Source: Gammaproteobacteria bacterium (GTDB lineage: Bacteria; Pseudomonadota; Gammaproteobacteria; UBA6429; Thiohalophilaceae). Taken from it: 64,000 nt of DNA. The DNA is taken from positions 1 to 64,000 of the forward strand of contig WGLP01000011.1 in the NCBI GenBank assembly GCA_016125505.1. Direction: 5' to 3'. Positions 33,544-46,566 of this stretch are shown here, in pieces. Under the pieces are notes generated by a model, which made no database searches, had not been told where the DNA came from, and worked only from the letters and a program-made list of their open reading frames with translations. The first letter of the stretch is position 1. Each line of letters begins with the position of its first letter. Both the position numbers and the translations under genes were made by a program.

Positions 33544-33741
33544 TTACTGTTTGTCCTGTGGCACTGATAACAGGGTCGTTACTGTACCCGCCAGCATCAG
33601 GACAAAACCAATCGGCACCAGGCCGATTAAAAACTTGGCCAGATCGTCGTTACCCGCAAACATGAAAGTAAATCCGACTATCAGTCCGACAGCAGCCAAG
33701 CCTATACCTATATATATCGCGATACGTCCGGCTAAATGCAT
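33544..33741 (-). CDS. Small two-helix membrane protein
   Basis: 65 aa from the ATG at 33741, which has GGAGG seven nt upstream. Upstream in-frame codons run into tRNA-Ala and are not used. Two hydrophobic segments (about 7-27, RIAIYIGIGLAAVGLIVGF; about 38-58, LIGLVPIGFVLMLAGTVTTL) are separated by a polar AGNDDLAK loop. The family is unknown to me. It sits between the two tRNA genes on the same strand. Confidence 0.7.
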   Translation of the reverse strand: MHLAGRIAIYIGIGLAAVGLIVGFTFMFAGNDDLAKFLIGLVPIGFVLMLAGTVTTLLSVPQDKQ

Positions 33742-33782
33742 ACTGCCTCCGGGGCCTGCCAACGTCCTGCCCCGCAGAACTT

Positions 33783-33858
<76 letters not shown>

Positions 33859-33957
33859 AAAAACGAAGCGCGCACTCTACTTAAGTCGCTGCGCGATGTC
33901 AATATTTTCCTGCACCCTGGATGAGATTTTTTTGCTAAAAATCAACCAGTTAAGAAA

Positions 33958-35634
33958 TTATCCCTTTTGCTCCGCGCGGCCCCAGGTATCTCTCAGGGTG
34001 ACGGTGCGGTTATACACCGGTTTTTGCCCGTGCACGTGCATTTCGTCCAGACAAAAGTACCCTTCCCGCTCAAACTGGAACTGTTGGCCGGGCTCGGCCT
34101 CCGCTAGGGCGGGCTCCAGATAGCAGATCGACAGGCTGCGCAGGGATTCCGGATTCAGGAGGTCCCGATAATCGCCACCCTTGTCCGGGCTGGCGACACT
34201 GAACAGGCGATCGTACAAGCGCACTTCCGCCTCGATGGCATGGCCGGCCTCGACCCAGTGAATCACACCCTTGACCTTACGCCCTTCCGGATTCTTGCCG
34301 AGGGTGTCGGCATCGTAGCTGCAGCGTAACTCGATCACCTTGCCGTGCCCGTCCTTGATCACCTCATCGCAACGGATGACATAGGCGTTACGCAAACGTA
34401 CCTCGCCGCCGGGCACCAGTCGTTTGAATCCTTTCGGCGGGTCTTCCATGAAATCCGTTTCGTCGATATAGAGTTCGCGGCTGAAGCTCAGTTCGCGTTC
34501 GCCCAGCTCCGGCTTTTGCGGATGGTTGGGTGCACTCAGTTGCTCGCTCCGCCCTTCCGGATAATTGCTCAACACCACCTTGAGCGGATTGAGCACGGCC
34601 ATGCGGCGCGGTGCGCTCTCATTGAGGTCTTCGCGGATGCAGTCTTCCAGCACGCCCATCTCGACAGTGTTATCCGCCTTGGTGATCCCGATGCGGCGCG
34701 CGAACTCGCGCAACGATGCCGGCGTATAACCCCGACGGCGCATACCGGCAATGGTCGGCATCCGCGGGTCGTCCCAACCATCGACATGCCCTTCGCTCAC
34801 CAGTTCGGTCAGCTTGCGTTTGCTCATCACGGTGTATTCAAGATTTAGGCGTGAGAATTCGATCTGTTGCGGGTGACACGGCACATCGAGTTGATCCAGA
34901 AACCAGTCATACAGTGGCCGATGGTCTTCGAATTCCAGCGTACACAGGGAATGGGTAATGCCTTCCAGCGCATCGGAAATGCAGTGGGTGTAATCGTACA
35001 TCGGATAGATCGACCATTCGGTGCCGGTCTGATGATGCACGGCACCGCGGCGAATGCGGTAGATGGTCGGGTCGCGCAGATTGATATTCGGCGAGGCCAT
35101 ATCGATCTTGGCGCGCAATACCCGGCTGCCATCTTCGAATTCTCCGGCCTGCATGCGTTGAAACAGGTCCAGGTTTTCCTCCACGCTGCGATCGCGGTAC
35201 GGACTGTTCTTGCCCGCCTCGGTCAGGGTGCCGCGATACTGGCGAATCTCCTCGGCGTTGAGATCGTCGACATAGGCCTTGCCCTGTTTGATCAGATCAA
35301 TGGCGAATTGATAAAGCCTGTCAAAATAATCCGAGGCGTAATACAGGGCAGTCCATGTAAACCCTAGCCACTCCACATCCTTTTTGATGGATTCCACGAA
35401 CTCGAGATTTTCCTTGTGCGGATTAGTATCGTCGAAGCGCAGGTTACAGCTGCCGTGATAATCTAGGGCGATCCCGAAATTCAGGCAGATCGATTTGGCA
35501 TGGCCGATATGCAAATAACCATTGGGTTCCGGCGGAAAGCGCGTGGCGACCTTGCCATTATTCTTGCCCGCGGCCAGATCGGCATCGATGATCTGGCGAA
35601 TAAAATTCGTCGGGGTTTTTACTTCTTCTGTCAT
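33958..35634 (-). CDS. glnS: Glutaminyl-tRNA synthetase
   Basis: 558 aa, the usual length. It charges tRNA-Gln with glutamine in the cytosol. The class I signature [15 protein letters not shown] is at about 32-46 and the KMSKS counterpart reads VMSKRKL at about 270. The C-terminal anticodon-binding beta-barrels end in the family sequence [22 protein letters not shown] precedes the start. It lies 39 bp after gltX on the same strand and is probably co-transcribed with it. Confidence 0.97.
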   Translation of the reverse strand: MTEEVKTPTNFIRQIIDADLAAGKNNGKVATRFPPEPNGYLHIGHAKSICLNFGIALDYHGSCNLRFDDTNPHKENLEFVESIKKDVEWLGFTWTALYYASDYFDRLYQFAIDLIKQGKAYVDDLNAEEIRQYRGTLTEAGKNSPYRDRSVEENLDLFQRMQAGEFEDGSRVLRAKIDMASPNINLRDPTIYRIRRGAVHHQTGTEWSIYPMYDYTHCISDALEGITHSLCTLEFEDHRPLYDWFLDQLDVPCHPQQIEFSRLNLEYTVMSKRKLTELVSEGHVDGWDDPRMPTIAGMRRRGYTPASLREFARRIGITKADNTVEMGVLEDCIREDLNESAPRRMAVLNPLKVVLSNYPEGRSEQLSAPNHPQKPELGERELSFSRELYIDETDFMEDPPKGFKRLVPGGEVRLRNAYVIRCDEVIKDGHGKVIELRCSYDADTLGKNPEGRKVKGVIHWVEAGHAIEAEVRLYDRLFSVASPDKGGDYRDLLNPESLRSLSICYLEPALAEAEPGQQFQFEREGYFCLDEMHVHGQKPVYNRTVTLRDTWGRAEQKG

Positions 35635-35673
35635 AGCGTCGTTCCTGTCGCCACCGTGTAAGGGCGGTATCCG

Positions 35674-37083
35674 TTAAGCTGCATGTCTGTCGATATATTC
35701 CAGCGCCATTTCGATCCGTTGCAAGGTACGGGTCTTTCCGACCAGATAGAGCGTCAGGTCGAGTCCAGGCGATGGTGTCCCCCCGGTGACCGCCATGCGC
35801 AAGGGCATCGCGACCTTGCCCATTTTCAGGCCCAGGGCCTCGGCCGTACCCTGCACCACGTCATGGATCGTCGTTTGCTGCCAGTCGACGATCTCCGTGA
35901 GTTGCTGCATGACACGTTGTAATACCGGTGCGGACTCTTGGGTAAGGTGTTTGCCCGCCACCTTGTCATCGTAACCGGCAAAATCTTTATAGAAAAATAC
36001 ACAAATGTCCGCCAGCTCTTTCAGCGTCTGCGCCCGTTCCCGTTGTGCCTGCACCACTTCAAGCAGGTCCGGGCCGGTCGTGGGGTCGATATCCAGTTTA
36101 CCCAGGTGATAACCCAGGTGGTGGGCGATATATTCCGGCGGCTTCTCTTTCAGATATTGCTGATTCAGCCACAGCAGTTTGCCGGTATTGATACTGGAGG
36201 CCGAATTGTTCACGTCATGCACATCGAACAACTGCACCATCTCATCAATGGAAAAGACTTCCTGATCGCCGTGCGACCAACCGAGGCGCACCAGATAATT
36301 GAGCAAGGCCTCTGGCAGATAGCCGTCTTCGCGATACTGAATCACGCTCACCGACTCACCGTGCACGCGCTTGGATAGCTTGGCCCCGTCTTCGGCGAGG
36401 ATCATGGGCACGTGGGCATACACCGGGATCGGTGCACCGATGGCCTTGAGAATATTGATCTGGCGCGGGGTGTTATTCAGGTGATCGTCACCGCGGATCA
36501 CGTGACTGATCTGCATGTCGTAATCATCCACCACCACGGTCAGGTTATACGTCGGCGAGCCGTCCGTGCGTTGAATGATCAGATCGTCCAGTTCCGCGTT
36601 TTGAATGATGACGCGACCGCGGATCAGATCATCGATCACCACCTGCCCTTCCAGCGGATTCCTGAAGCGCACCACGTGGGGCTCATCGGCGCTGACGTCA
36701 TGGTGACGGCAATGGCCGTCGTAACGCGGTTTTTCCTTGCGCGCCATCTGGGCCTCGCGCAAGGCGTCGATGCGTTCCTTGCTGCAATTGCAGCGATAGG
36801 CATCGCCCTGCTCGATCAATTGCCGGATGATCTGCTTATACCGATCAAAACGGTGGGTCTGATAAAACGGGCCTTCGTCGTATTCGAGTCCAAGCCAGGT
36901 CATGCCCTCCAGGATGGCATTCACGGATTCCGCCGTGGAACGCTCCAGATCGGTATCTTCGATGCGCAGGATAAATTTACCGCCGTGTTTGCGGGCATAT
37001 AACCAGGAAAACAGTGCGGTACGGGCGCCACCGATGTGCAAATAACCGGTCGGGCTGGGGGCAAAACGGGTACGAATAGTCAT
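35674..37083 (-). CDS. gltX: Glutamyl-tRNA synthetase
   Basis: 469 aa from the ATG at 37083; a TTG at 37092 would add three residues. The class I signature is [17 protein letters not shown] near the N-terminus. A zinc-type cluster includes C-N-C at about 98-100 ([10 protein letters not shown]), and the KMSKS loop is KLSKRVHG at about 237. A C-terminal alpha-helical anticodon-binding region completes the discriminating-type enzyme. The presence of glnS next to it means this species charges Gln directly. Confidence 0.97.
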   Translation of the reverse strand: MTIRTRFAPSPTGYLHIGGARTALFSWLYARKHGGKFILRIEDTDLERSTAESVNAILEGMTWLGLEYDEGPFYQTHRFDRYKQIIRQLIEQGDAYRCNCSKERIDALREAQMARKEKPRYDGHCRHHDVSADEPHVVRFRNPLEGQVVIDDLIRGRVIIQNAELDDLIIQRTDGSPTYNLTVVVDDYDMQISHVIRGDDHLNNTPRQINILKAIGAPIPVYAHVPMILAEDGAKLSKRVHGESVSVIQYREDGYLPEALLNYLVRLGWSHGDQEVFSIDEMVQLFDVHDVNNSASSINTGKLLWLNQQYLKEKPPEYIAHHLGYHLGKLDIDPTTGPDLLEVVQAQRERAQTLKELADICVFFYKDFAGYDDKVAGKHLTQESAPVLQRVMQQLTEIVDWQQTTIHDVVQGTAEALGLKMGKVAMPLRMAVTGGTPSPGLDLTLYLVGKTRTLQRIEMALEYIDRHAA

Positions 37084-37194
37084 GTCAGACAAACGAGGCC
37101 TTTACTACGTGTATCAAGGCCGGGTATTTTAATCTTTCAAATCAGAAATATACAGCGCCTCCGGGGTGTTTCTGAGCTCACTGTGGTAAACCAA

Positions 37195-39909
<2,715 letters not shown>

Positions 39910-39914
39910 CTCGC

Positions 39915-41876
39915 TTACTCCGCCAGCTTGGCGTCAATGAATGCCGCCAGTTCGGCGATGGTCTGATGTTCGAACATGTCCGTCACATCGACGACGCCGG
40001 GCCAGACCTCGTCGATCTGCTGATGGATTTCGGTGAGTGTCAGCGAACTGATGCCGGTCTCGAAAAAATTATCCTGGACAGCAACGGCCTTGTCCTTCAC
40101 CGCCTCGGCAAAGATCGTCTTGATGCGATATTCCGTCTGACTCAGGTCACCGGTATCTTGTGTGTGCGCGGCATTGATCTGTGATTGAATCTCCGCGATC
40201 ACCTCGTCGTATTCACCCTTCAAATAGGTATCCCCCAGCAGCCGGCGTTGCAGCTTGCCGCTGGTGGTTTTGGGGATACGATTGACCGGGATCACGTGCG
40301 CCACCTCCAGACCGGTCTGCTCATTGATGTGACGCATCACATCGCGCGCAATGCCTATGAATCCGCTGATGTCGGCACGGTATAGAATAAAGATCAGCAA
40401 CTCATCGGATTGTGCGTTGGGCTGGCGCAGACCGTAGGCCACGACCTTGCCCAATTCCAGTTCCTGCAGTTGCAGGGCCACGGTCTCGATGTCATGCGGA
40501 TAATAATTCTGGCCATTAGAGAAAATGATATCTTTCTCGCGCCCGGTGATGACCAGCTCGCCTTCATTATTGAGAAAGCCGAGGTCGCCGGTATTCAACC
40601 AGCCGTCACCGGTCAGGGCATTGCTGTTGGCGTCTTCATCCAGGTAGTACCCCGCCGTCACGCTGGGGCCCTTTATCTGCACCAGACCGATATGAGTCGG
40701 CGGCAGACTCTTGTTATTTTCATCGGTGATCTTCACCAGCATATCCAGCACCGGCTTGCCTTCGATGGCAAAGCCCACGGCATCCGGGTGAGAGGCAGAC
40801 ACCGGCTTCACGACATCCCCCAGGCGCATGGCATGTCGATCCACATACACCGCGCGGTACATGACACCTTGCACCGGGAAGGCGACCGCCAGGGTGGCTT
40901 CCGCCAAACCATACACGGTAAACATCGCGGTCGCCGGTAAGCTGTACGGCGCCAGCGCATCGATAAACTGCTGGCATAACTCAATCGAGATGGGTTCGGC
41001 GCCGTTGTAAATCACGCGGACGTGCGCAAGGTCGACGTCCTCCAGGGTCTTGCTCCCCAGGGCCTTGAGAAAATGTTTATACCCGAAGTTGGGCGAACAG
41101 GTCACCGTCGCCTTCAGTTCGCTGACCTTTTCCATCCACAACAACGGCCGGCGACTGAACAGGTCTGTCGGCATCAGGCATTGGCTCATGCCGACGGCGA
41201 TCATGTTCAGGTGAAAACCTAACAAGCCCATATCGTGGGTCAAGGGCATCCAGCTCAGGCTGATATCGTCCGGGGTATAACCTGCCCCCTCGGCGATGGC
41301 ATGGAGATTCACCAGCACATTGCGGTGCGTCAGTACCACACCCTTGGGTTCGCTGGTGGAACCGGAAGAAAACTGGATAAAGCAGACATCGTCCAATTGC
41401 GGCGTGTGGTGCACACCGCGTTCGTCGTGTTCTTCCATCAGGTTCGACAATAATGTCTTGCTACGAATCCCCTGCATGGATTCGTTCAGGCCATACTGTT
41501 CGGCGAACTGATTCAGGCGATCCAGGTTGTCCTGGGTGGTGTACAGATACGGGCGTTCCAGCTTGGTAAACACCCGGAACAGCTTGGCGCGATGTTCGTC
41601 GCTGATACCGACTGCGATAGGTACCGGTACGATACCGCCGCAGACACAGGCCCAGAACGCCTCGACAAAGGTCTGATTGTCCTTGTGCAGGATGATGAGC
41701 TGATCGCCCGGTTGCAGACCGGCTTCCTGCAAATCAAACAACAACATGCTGGCGCGATCGGACAGCTGGGCATAACTGAACCGGCGTTGTTCCTGTTTGC
41801 CTTCGATATAGGTAATCCATTTATCGGTCTTGGCCTGCGTGACAAGCGCAGCATTAAGATTGGGATAATCGTACAT
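39915..41876 (-). CDS. Fatty-acyl-AMP ligase with C-terminal acyl carrier domain
   Basis: 653 aa. An ANL adenylation domain (about 1-555) has the ATP motif FIQFSSGSTSEPKGVVLTH (about 150-168), VYGLAEATLAVAFP, and the GDLGFLNNEGELVITGREKD hinge, with the insertion typical of fatty-acyl-AMP ligases. The last 75 residues are an acyl carrier protein with the phosphopantetheine serine in ETGISSLTL. Activated acyl groups would be transferred onto its own ACP. The P450 gene lies 8 bp upstream on the same strand, and an acyltransferase gene diverges. The group suggests tailoring of a lipid. It converges on the ATPase gene with a 5-bp gap. Confidence 0.88.
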   Translation of the reverse strand: MYDYPNLNAALVTQAKTDKWITYIEGKQEQRRFSYAQLSDRASMLLFDLQEAGLQPGDQLIILHKDNQTFVEAFWACVCGGIVPVPIAVGISDEHRAKLFRVFTKLERPYLYTTQDNLDRLNQFAEQYGLNESMQGIRSKTLLSNLMEEHDERGVHHTPQLDDVCFIQFSSGSTSEPKGVVLTHRNVLVNLHAIAEGAGYTPDDISLSWMPLTHDMGLLGFHLNMIAVGMSQCLMPTDLFSRRPLLWMEKVSELKATVTCSPNFGYKHFLKALGSKTLEDVDLAHVRVIYNGAEPISIELCQQFIDALAPYSLPATAMFTVYGLAEATLAVAFPVQGVMYRAVYVDRHAMRLGDVVKPVSASHPDAVGFAIEGKPVLDMLVKITDENNKSLPPTHIGLVQIKGPSVTAGYYLDEDANSNALTGDGWLNTGDLGFLNNEGELVITGREKDIIFSNGQNYYPHDIETVALQLQELELGKVVAYGLRQPNAQSDELLIFILYRADISGFIGIARDVMRHINEQTGLEVAHVIPVNRIPKTTSGKLQRRLLGDTYLKGEYDEVIAEIQSQINAAHTQDTGDLSQTEYRIKTIFAEAVKDKAVAVQDNFFETGISSLTLTEIHQQIDEVWPGVVDVTDMFEHQTIAELAAFIDAKLAE

Positions 41877-41884
41877 GGCAATAA

Positions 41885-43201
41885 TTATTTTCGTGTGTGT
41901 AAACGCATGGTGATGGGATAACGGGTACGCAGGTTGACTTCCGGCGCCAGTTCAATCGGGTGGTCTTCGACATACTCCATGGTCAGATGCCGCAGCATCA
42001 GTCCGAAGTGCAACTGGTTTTCGACGATGGCAAAGAAATCGCCGATACAGCGGCGCGGTCCGGCCGAGAACGGAATGTAGGCGGTTTTGTGCTGCGCCTT
42101 ACTCGCCTCTTCACTGAAGCGCGAAGGATCAAACTTTTCCGGCTGCGGCCAGTAACGCGGATGGCGATGCATGAAGTACGGCGAGATAAAGATGTCGGTG
42201 CCCGGCGCAATGGTCAAGCCGTTGACCTCGTCTTGCGCCAGCGCCTTGCGGGTAAACAACCAGACCGGCGGATAGATGCGCAATACCTCTTCCACCACCT
42301 GGCGGAGATAGGGCAATTCCTCGATGTGTTCGAAGCCGGGACTCTCTGTGTAACTCGCCTGATCGACTTCCTGCTGCGCGCGCGCGAGTACCTCCGGGTG
42401 TTTTGCCAGGCTATACCACACCCAGTTCAGTGTGGTGGCACTGGTCTCAGAACCCGCCACGATCAGGGTCATGACCTCGTCGATCAGTTCCTTGTCGCTC
42501 ATGGGTTCGCCGGTATCCTTGTCACGCGCAGCCATGAACAAGGACACGAAGTCCATACGTTCCGCCTTACTCTGGCGTCGTTGGGTGATGATGTCACCGA
42601 CGATCCTGGACAGGCCGCGGAATTTCACGGCCAGTTTCAAATCGCGCGCGGAGTCGTCGGTCAGAATCGCAAACGGATTCCCGTCATTCTGTTCGTAAAT
42701 CGTTTTGACATCGTCGCTGAACAAGCTGTGCAGGATGATCTGCAAGGCCAGGTCGTTGGTCTCTTCCGTGATATCGATACAGGCATTTTCGCGTGCCAGC
42801 ATCTGCCAGCGTGTCAAAAACACCTGATTAAGCTGTTCGACGAGTTTGCTGAGTTCGGCGATCACATCCCGCCCGAAGGCCGGCTGGATCATACGCCGTT
42901 GCCGACGCCAGAAGGCGCCATCGCTGACGATGATGCCGTTACCCAGCAGCATCTTGACCCGCTCAAACCCGACGCCTTTGATATAGTTTTTGTTGTTCTT
43001 GATCAGGATATGCTTGATGACATCGGGGTCGTTGACGAACAATCCGGGCCCCTTGCGGGTTTTTTGGGTAATGGGAAACACATCACCATACTCCGCCACC
43101 CATTGCTGCAATTGCTTGAAACTCTCGGTGGTGGTGTGCACATCGTAGCTGATATCGGGACCGCGCAGGGGCATGGCATGATTCAATGGCGCAACCGTCA
43201 T
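41885..43201 (-). CDS. Cytochrome P450
   Basis: 438 aa from the ATG at 43201; a TTG at 43234 would give 449. It is a haem-thiolate monooxygenase: the I-helix reads IVAGSETSATTLNW, the K-helix has ExxR (EVLRIYPP), and the haem loop is FSAGPRRCIGD with the Cys ligand. No membrane anchor is seen, so it is soluble or peripheral. Neither start has a strong Shine-Dalgarno sequence. It probably shares a transcript with the acyl-AMP ligase and may hydroxylate an acyl chain or related lipid; the substrate is unknown. Confidence 0.9.
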   Translation of the reverse strand: MTVAPLNHAMPLRGPDISYDVHTTTESFKQLQQWVAEYGDVFPITQKTRKGPGLFVNDPDVIKHILIKNNKNYIKGVGFERVKMLLGNGIIVSDGAFWRRQRRMIQPAFGRDVIAELSKLVEQLNQVFLTRWQMLARENACIDITEETNDLALQIILHSLFSDDVKTIYEQNDGNPFAILTDDSARDLKLAVKFRGLSRIVGDIITQRRQSKAERMDFVSLFMAARDKDTGEPMSDKELIDEVMTLIVAGSETSATTLNWVWYSLAKHPEVLARAQQEVDQASYTESPGFEHIEELPYLRQVVEEVLRIYPPVWLFTRKALAQDEVNGLTIAPGTDIFISPYFMHRHPRYWPQPEKFDPSRFSEEASKAQHKTAYIPFSAGPRRCIGDFFAIVENQLHFGLMLRHLTMEYVEDHPIELAPEVNLRTRYPITMRLHTRK

Positions 43202-43324
43202 GATATTGGTATCTGTGCAGACTTTGTCCAGCAAGGAGGTAATCCGCTAAGTGTACTATAGCCCGCTTGGCATGATAAAGTACTCTTATATATATGTTTA
43301 CGTTTGAATCTCAGTGGATACCGC

Positions 43325-44017
43325 ATGCGTGAAATGACTCCGGGCAGACGGCTGGCATACGCCCTGCTCAAACCCATCGCCAACCTGATTTTCAATATCA
43401 TCTGGTCCACCTGCCGGGTCGTGCGTATCGAAGGCGAGGAACACGTCGAACAGATCACCGCCACGCACAAACCTTTCATTCCCTGCTACTGGCACCAGCA
43501 TCATTTTTTTTGTACCTGGTATATGCGCCAGTTGATCAAGCGCGGTCACAAGATCGGATTTTTGATCAGCCCATCAGTCGACGGTGAAATCCCGGCGCGC
43601 CTGGCGCAGGACTGGGGCGGCGTTGTCATCCGCGGTTCCACCACGCGCACCGGCGCCCAGGCCATGCGCGACATGTATAACGTGGTGGTTAAACAAGGCA
43701 TTTCGCCGGTAAGCACCTCTGACGGCCCGACCGGCCCACTGCACGTCTTCAAGATCGGCGACATTCTCTTGTCACAATTTACCCAGGCACCGTTGTTACC
43801 ACTGTCATACGCCGCCAGCCGCGCCTGGCATCTCAAGAGTTGGGATCGGTTTATTATCCCCAAACCCTTTGCGCGTATTGTCATCACCATCGGTGCACCA
43901 TTGAGTGTTCCCAAAGGCTTGATGGCGGAAGATCTCGAACCCTATCGTCAACAAATGCAAAATACACTGCGTGAGTTGACGCAAGCTGCGGAAACACTCG
44001 TCAACAGCGCACCATAA
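43325..44017 (+). CDS. DUF374-family lysophospholipid acyltransferase-like protein
   Basis: 230 aa from the ATG at 43325; a TTG at 43304 is less likely. A hydrophobic N-terminal helix (about 12-33) suggests membrane association. The acyltransferase core reads IPCYWHQHHFFCTWYM, SPSVDGEIPARLAQDWGGVVIRGSTTRTG and TSDGPTGPLHVFKIG. These are the sequence blocks of DUF374, a family related to glycerolipid and lipid A acyltransferases. It diverges from the P450 and may complete a small lipid-modifying unit with it and the acyl-AMP ligase. Confidence 0.85.
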   Translation: MREMTPGRRLAYALLKPIANLIFNIIWSTCRVVRIEGEEHVEQITATHKPFIPCYWHQHHFFCTWYMRQLIKRGHKIGFLISPSVDGEIPARLAQDWGGVVIRGSTTRTGAQAMRDMYNVVVKQGISPVSTSDGPTGPLHVFKIGDILLSQFTQAPLLPLSYAASRAWHLKSWDRFIIPKPFARIVITIGAPLSVPKGLMAEDLEPYRQQMQNTLRELTQAAETLVNSAP

Positions 44018-44162
44018 ACACGCATTAATCCTGTTGCATTGGTGCGAACGAACGTGACAGGTGCAAATTTTCATTCTTCCTTCAAAAAATCCGGATCTTG
44101 AGCCACTATTTGACTGTAGTGTTGTCACAGCTACAGGCATGTAAAAGAATGAGGAAAATAAA

Positions 44163-45071
44163 ATGCGGTTGGCAATGATAGGTCTGGGCAAGATGGGGGC
44201 GAACATGGCACGCCGGCTATGTCGCCACGGTTTCCAAATCGTCGGTTATAACCGCTCGCCGCAGATTACCCAGACGCTGGCACAGGAAGAAGGCCTGATC
44301 ATGGCAACGTCACTCGATGATGCACTGGCCAAACTGTCCACTCCCCGTTATGTCTGGTTAATGCTTCCCGCCGGCGACGCCACCGAACAAAGCATTCAGT
44401 ATCTGAAAACCACGCTAGCCCGCGGCGACGTCGTTATCGATGGCGGCAATGCCAATTACCAGGAAAGCATGCGACGCGGTGAAACGCTCGCCGAGCATGG
44501 CATTGGCTTTATCGATGCCGGCACTTCAGGCGGTATCTGGGGCCTGGATAACGGTTACTGCATGATGGTGGGCGGTGACAAGACTCACGTCGATCCCGTG
44601 ATTCCGGTACTGCAGGCACTGGCACCCTCTCCCGAACACGGTTGGGCGCATGTCGGCCCGGTCGGTGCCGGACACTTTACCAAGATGGTACACAACGGTA
44701 TCGAGTACGGCATGATGCAGGCCATGGCGGAAGGGCTCAGTCTGTTGAAGGGCAAACAGGAATTCGATCTGGACCTGGCGCAGATCACCGAACTCTGGCG
44801 ATACAGCTCCGTGGTGCGCAGCTGGTTGCTGGACCTGACTGCCGAATTCCTGGCGAAGGACCAGACGCTGACACATATCGCGCCTTATGTTGCGGATTCC
44901 GGTGAAGGCCGCTGGACGGTCAACGAAGGCATCCTGCAGGGCGTCGCCACCCCGGTGCTGGCGCTGGCCCTGCATATGCGTTTTGCCAGTCAGGACTCGG
45001 AAGGCTACACCAATAAACTGCTTGCCATGATGCGTAATGCCTTTGGCGGCCACAACGTAAAAGACAAATGA
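44163..45071 (+). CDS. gnd: 6-phosphogluconate dehydrogenase, short form
   Basis: 302 aa, the short decarboxylating type (the long type is about 470). It converts 6-phosphogluconate to ribulose 5-phosphate. An N-terminal Rossmann motif GLGKMGANMARRL is followed by GGNANYQ, the family signature DAGTSGGIWGL, and HNGIEYGMMQAMAEG. GAGGAAAA precedes the ATG. It overlaps the zwf start as ATGA. Short-form enzymes often prefer NAD, but the cofactor cannot be decided from what I see. Confidence 0.93.
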   Translation: MRLAMIGLGKMGANMARRLCRHGFQIVGYNRSPQITQTLAQEEGLIMATSLDDALAKLSTPRYVWLMLPAGDATEQSIQYLKTTLARGDVVIDGGNANYQESMRRGETLAEHGIGFIDAGTSGGIWGLDNGYCMMVGGDKTHVDPVIPVLQALAPSPEHGWAHVGPVGAGHFTKMVHNGIEYGMMQAMAEGLSLLKGKQEFDLDLAQITELWRYSSVVRSWLLDLTAEFLAKDQTLTHIAPYVADSGEGRWTVNEGILQGVATPVLALALHMRFASQDSEGYTNKLLAMMRNAFGGHNVKDK

Positions 45072-46558
45072 CCATGCTGGACTCCTGTACCTTTGTTGTA
45101 TTTGGTGCGACCGGTAATCTGGCGCAGAACAAACTCCTCCCGGCGATATATCACCTGGAAGAAGCCGGCCGCACGCCGCAAAACATGGCGATCATCGGCT
45201 ACAGCCGTCACGACTGGGATCAGGCGCGTTGGCAACATGACATCCGCGATTTACTGGACAAGCGCGCACGCGGCGGGCTCAAGCAGGAGGTCTTCGACAA
45301 ACTCGCGCGACGCATGCACATGCTCGCCGGCGATATGACCGATAAGGATTCGCTCCAGCAACTCAAGGATTACATCAACAGTAACGACGATATTCCAAAA
45401 AACATCGTGTTCTATATGGCGATCCCGCCCACTTTTTATGCACCCGTGGCGCAGGCCCTGGCCGAAGTCGGCCTCAATAGCGAAGAACACGGCTGGCGGC
45501 GCCTGGTGATCGAAAAACCGTTTGGCTACGATACGCAGAGCGCCATGGCCCTGGAGCAAAGCCTGCACCGGCACTTCCGCGAGGAGCAGATCTTCCGGAT
45601 CGATCACTACCTCGGCAAATCCATGGTGCAGAACGTCCTGGTGTTCCGCTTCGCCAATCTCATGCTCGAACCGTTATGGAATCGCAACTACATCGATCAC
45701 ATTCAGATCACGCACTCGGAGGCGCAAGGCATCGCCAATCGCGGCGCCTTTTACGACAATACCGGCGCCTTGCGCGACATGTTGCAAAGTCATTTATTGC
45801 AAATGCTGACCCTGGTCGCGATGGAGCCGCCGGCCAATCTCGACGCCGAATCCCTGCGCGACGAGAAAGTGAAAGTGCTCAAATCCATCCGGCCGATTTC
45901 AAAACGCGCGGTGAATGCCCATGCCTTTCGCGCGCAATACGCCCCCGGTATGCTCGACGGTAAAGCCGTTCCCGGCTACCTGGAAGAGAAAAATGTGGCC
46001 GGCAACAGCGTGACCGAGACCTACGCCTCGCTCAAGCTCTATATCGACAACTGGCGCTGGCGTAACGTAGCGTTTTACCTGCGCACCGGTAAACGCATGG
46101 CGCAGAACAGTTCGGTGATCAGCATCCGCTTCAAGCACCCGCCGCAACAATTGTTTCGCAAGACCCAGATCGAAGAACTCAAACCGAACTGGATTGTACT
46201 GGGCATACAGCCCCAGGAATGCCTGCGCATGGAATTACAGGTCAAACAACCGGGTCTCGAACTGCTGACCCATACCACGCAGCTGGATGCCAGCTACTGC
46301 GGGCTCAGCACCTATCAGCTCGATGCCTACGAGGCCTTGTTGCTGGACGTGATCGAAAATGATCACTCGTTGTTCCTGCGCTACGATGAAATTCGCCTGG
46401 CCTGGGAAGTCATGGACCCCATCATCAAGGTCTGGGACAGTGAGCGCAATTACATTCATACCTACCCCGCCGGGAGCTGGGGACCGGATGACAGCAAACT
46501 GTTCGATCACGAGGATCAGTATTGGCGCAATTCCATCGACGATGACATCCTGAACTAG
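45068..46558 (+). CDS. zwf: Glucose-6-phosphate dehydrogenase
   Basis: 496 aa. It oxidises glucose 6-phosphate to 6-phosphogluconolactone. The N-terminal dinucleotide motif is GATGNLAQNKLLPAIY and the active-site signature RIDHYLGKSMVQN is at about 177-189. IEKPFG and the C-terminal family blocks are all present. It is translationally coupled to gnd. The convergent pgl-glk pair supplies the two adjoining steps. Confidence 0.97.
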   Translation: MTMLDSCTFVVFGATGNLAQNKLLPAIYHLEEAGRTPQNMAIIGYSRHDWDQARWQHDIRDLLDKRARGGLKQEVFDKLARRMHMLAGDMTDKDSLQQLKDYINSNDDIPKNIVFYMAIPPTFYAPVAQALAEVGLNSEEHGWRRLVIEKPFGYDTQSAMALEQSLHRHFREEQIFRIDHYLGKSMVQNVLVFRFANLMLEPLWNRNYIDHIQITHSEAQGIANRGAFYDNTGALRDMLQSHLLQMLTLVAMEPPANLDAESLRDEKVKVLKSIRPISKRAVNAHAFRAQYAPGMLDGKAVPGYLEEKNVAGNSVTETYASLKLYIDNWRWRNVAFYLRTGKRMAQNSSVISIRFKHPPQQLFRKTQIEELKPNWIVLGIQPQECLRMELQVKQPGLELLTHTTQLDASYCGLSTYQLDAYEALLLDVIENDHSLFLRYDEIRLAWEVMDPIIKVWDSERNYIHTYPAGSWGPDDSKLFDHEDQYWRNSIDDDILN

Positions 46559-46566
46559 CAGGTCGC

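Noticed and set aside
41960-43261. Long (433 codons) frame antisense to the P450 gene
   Set aside because: The P450 motifs are intact on the minus strand, so this is a shadow.
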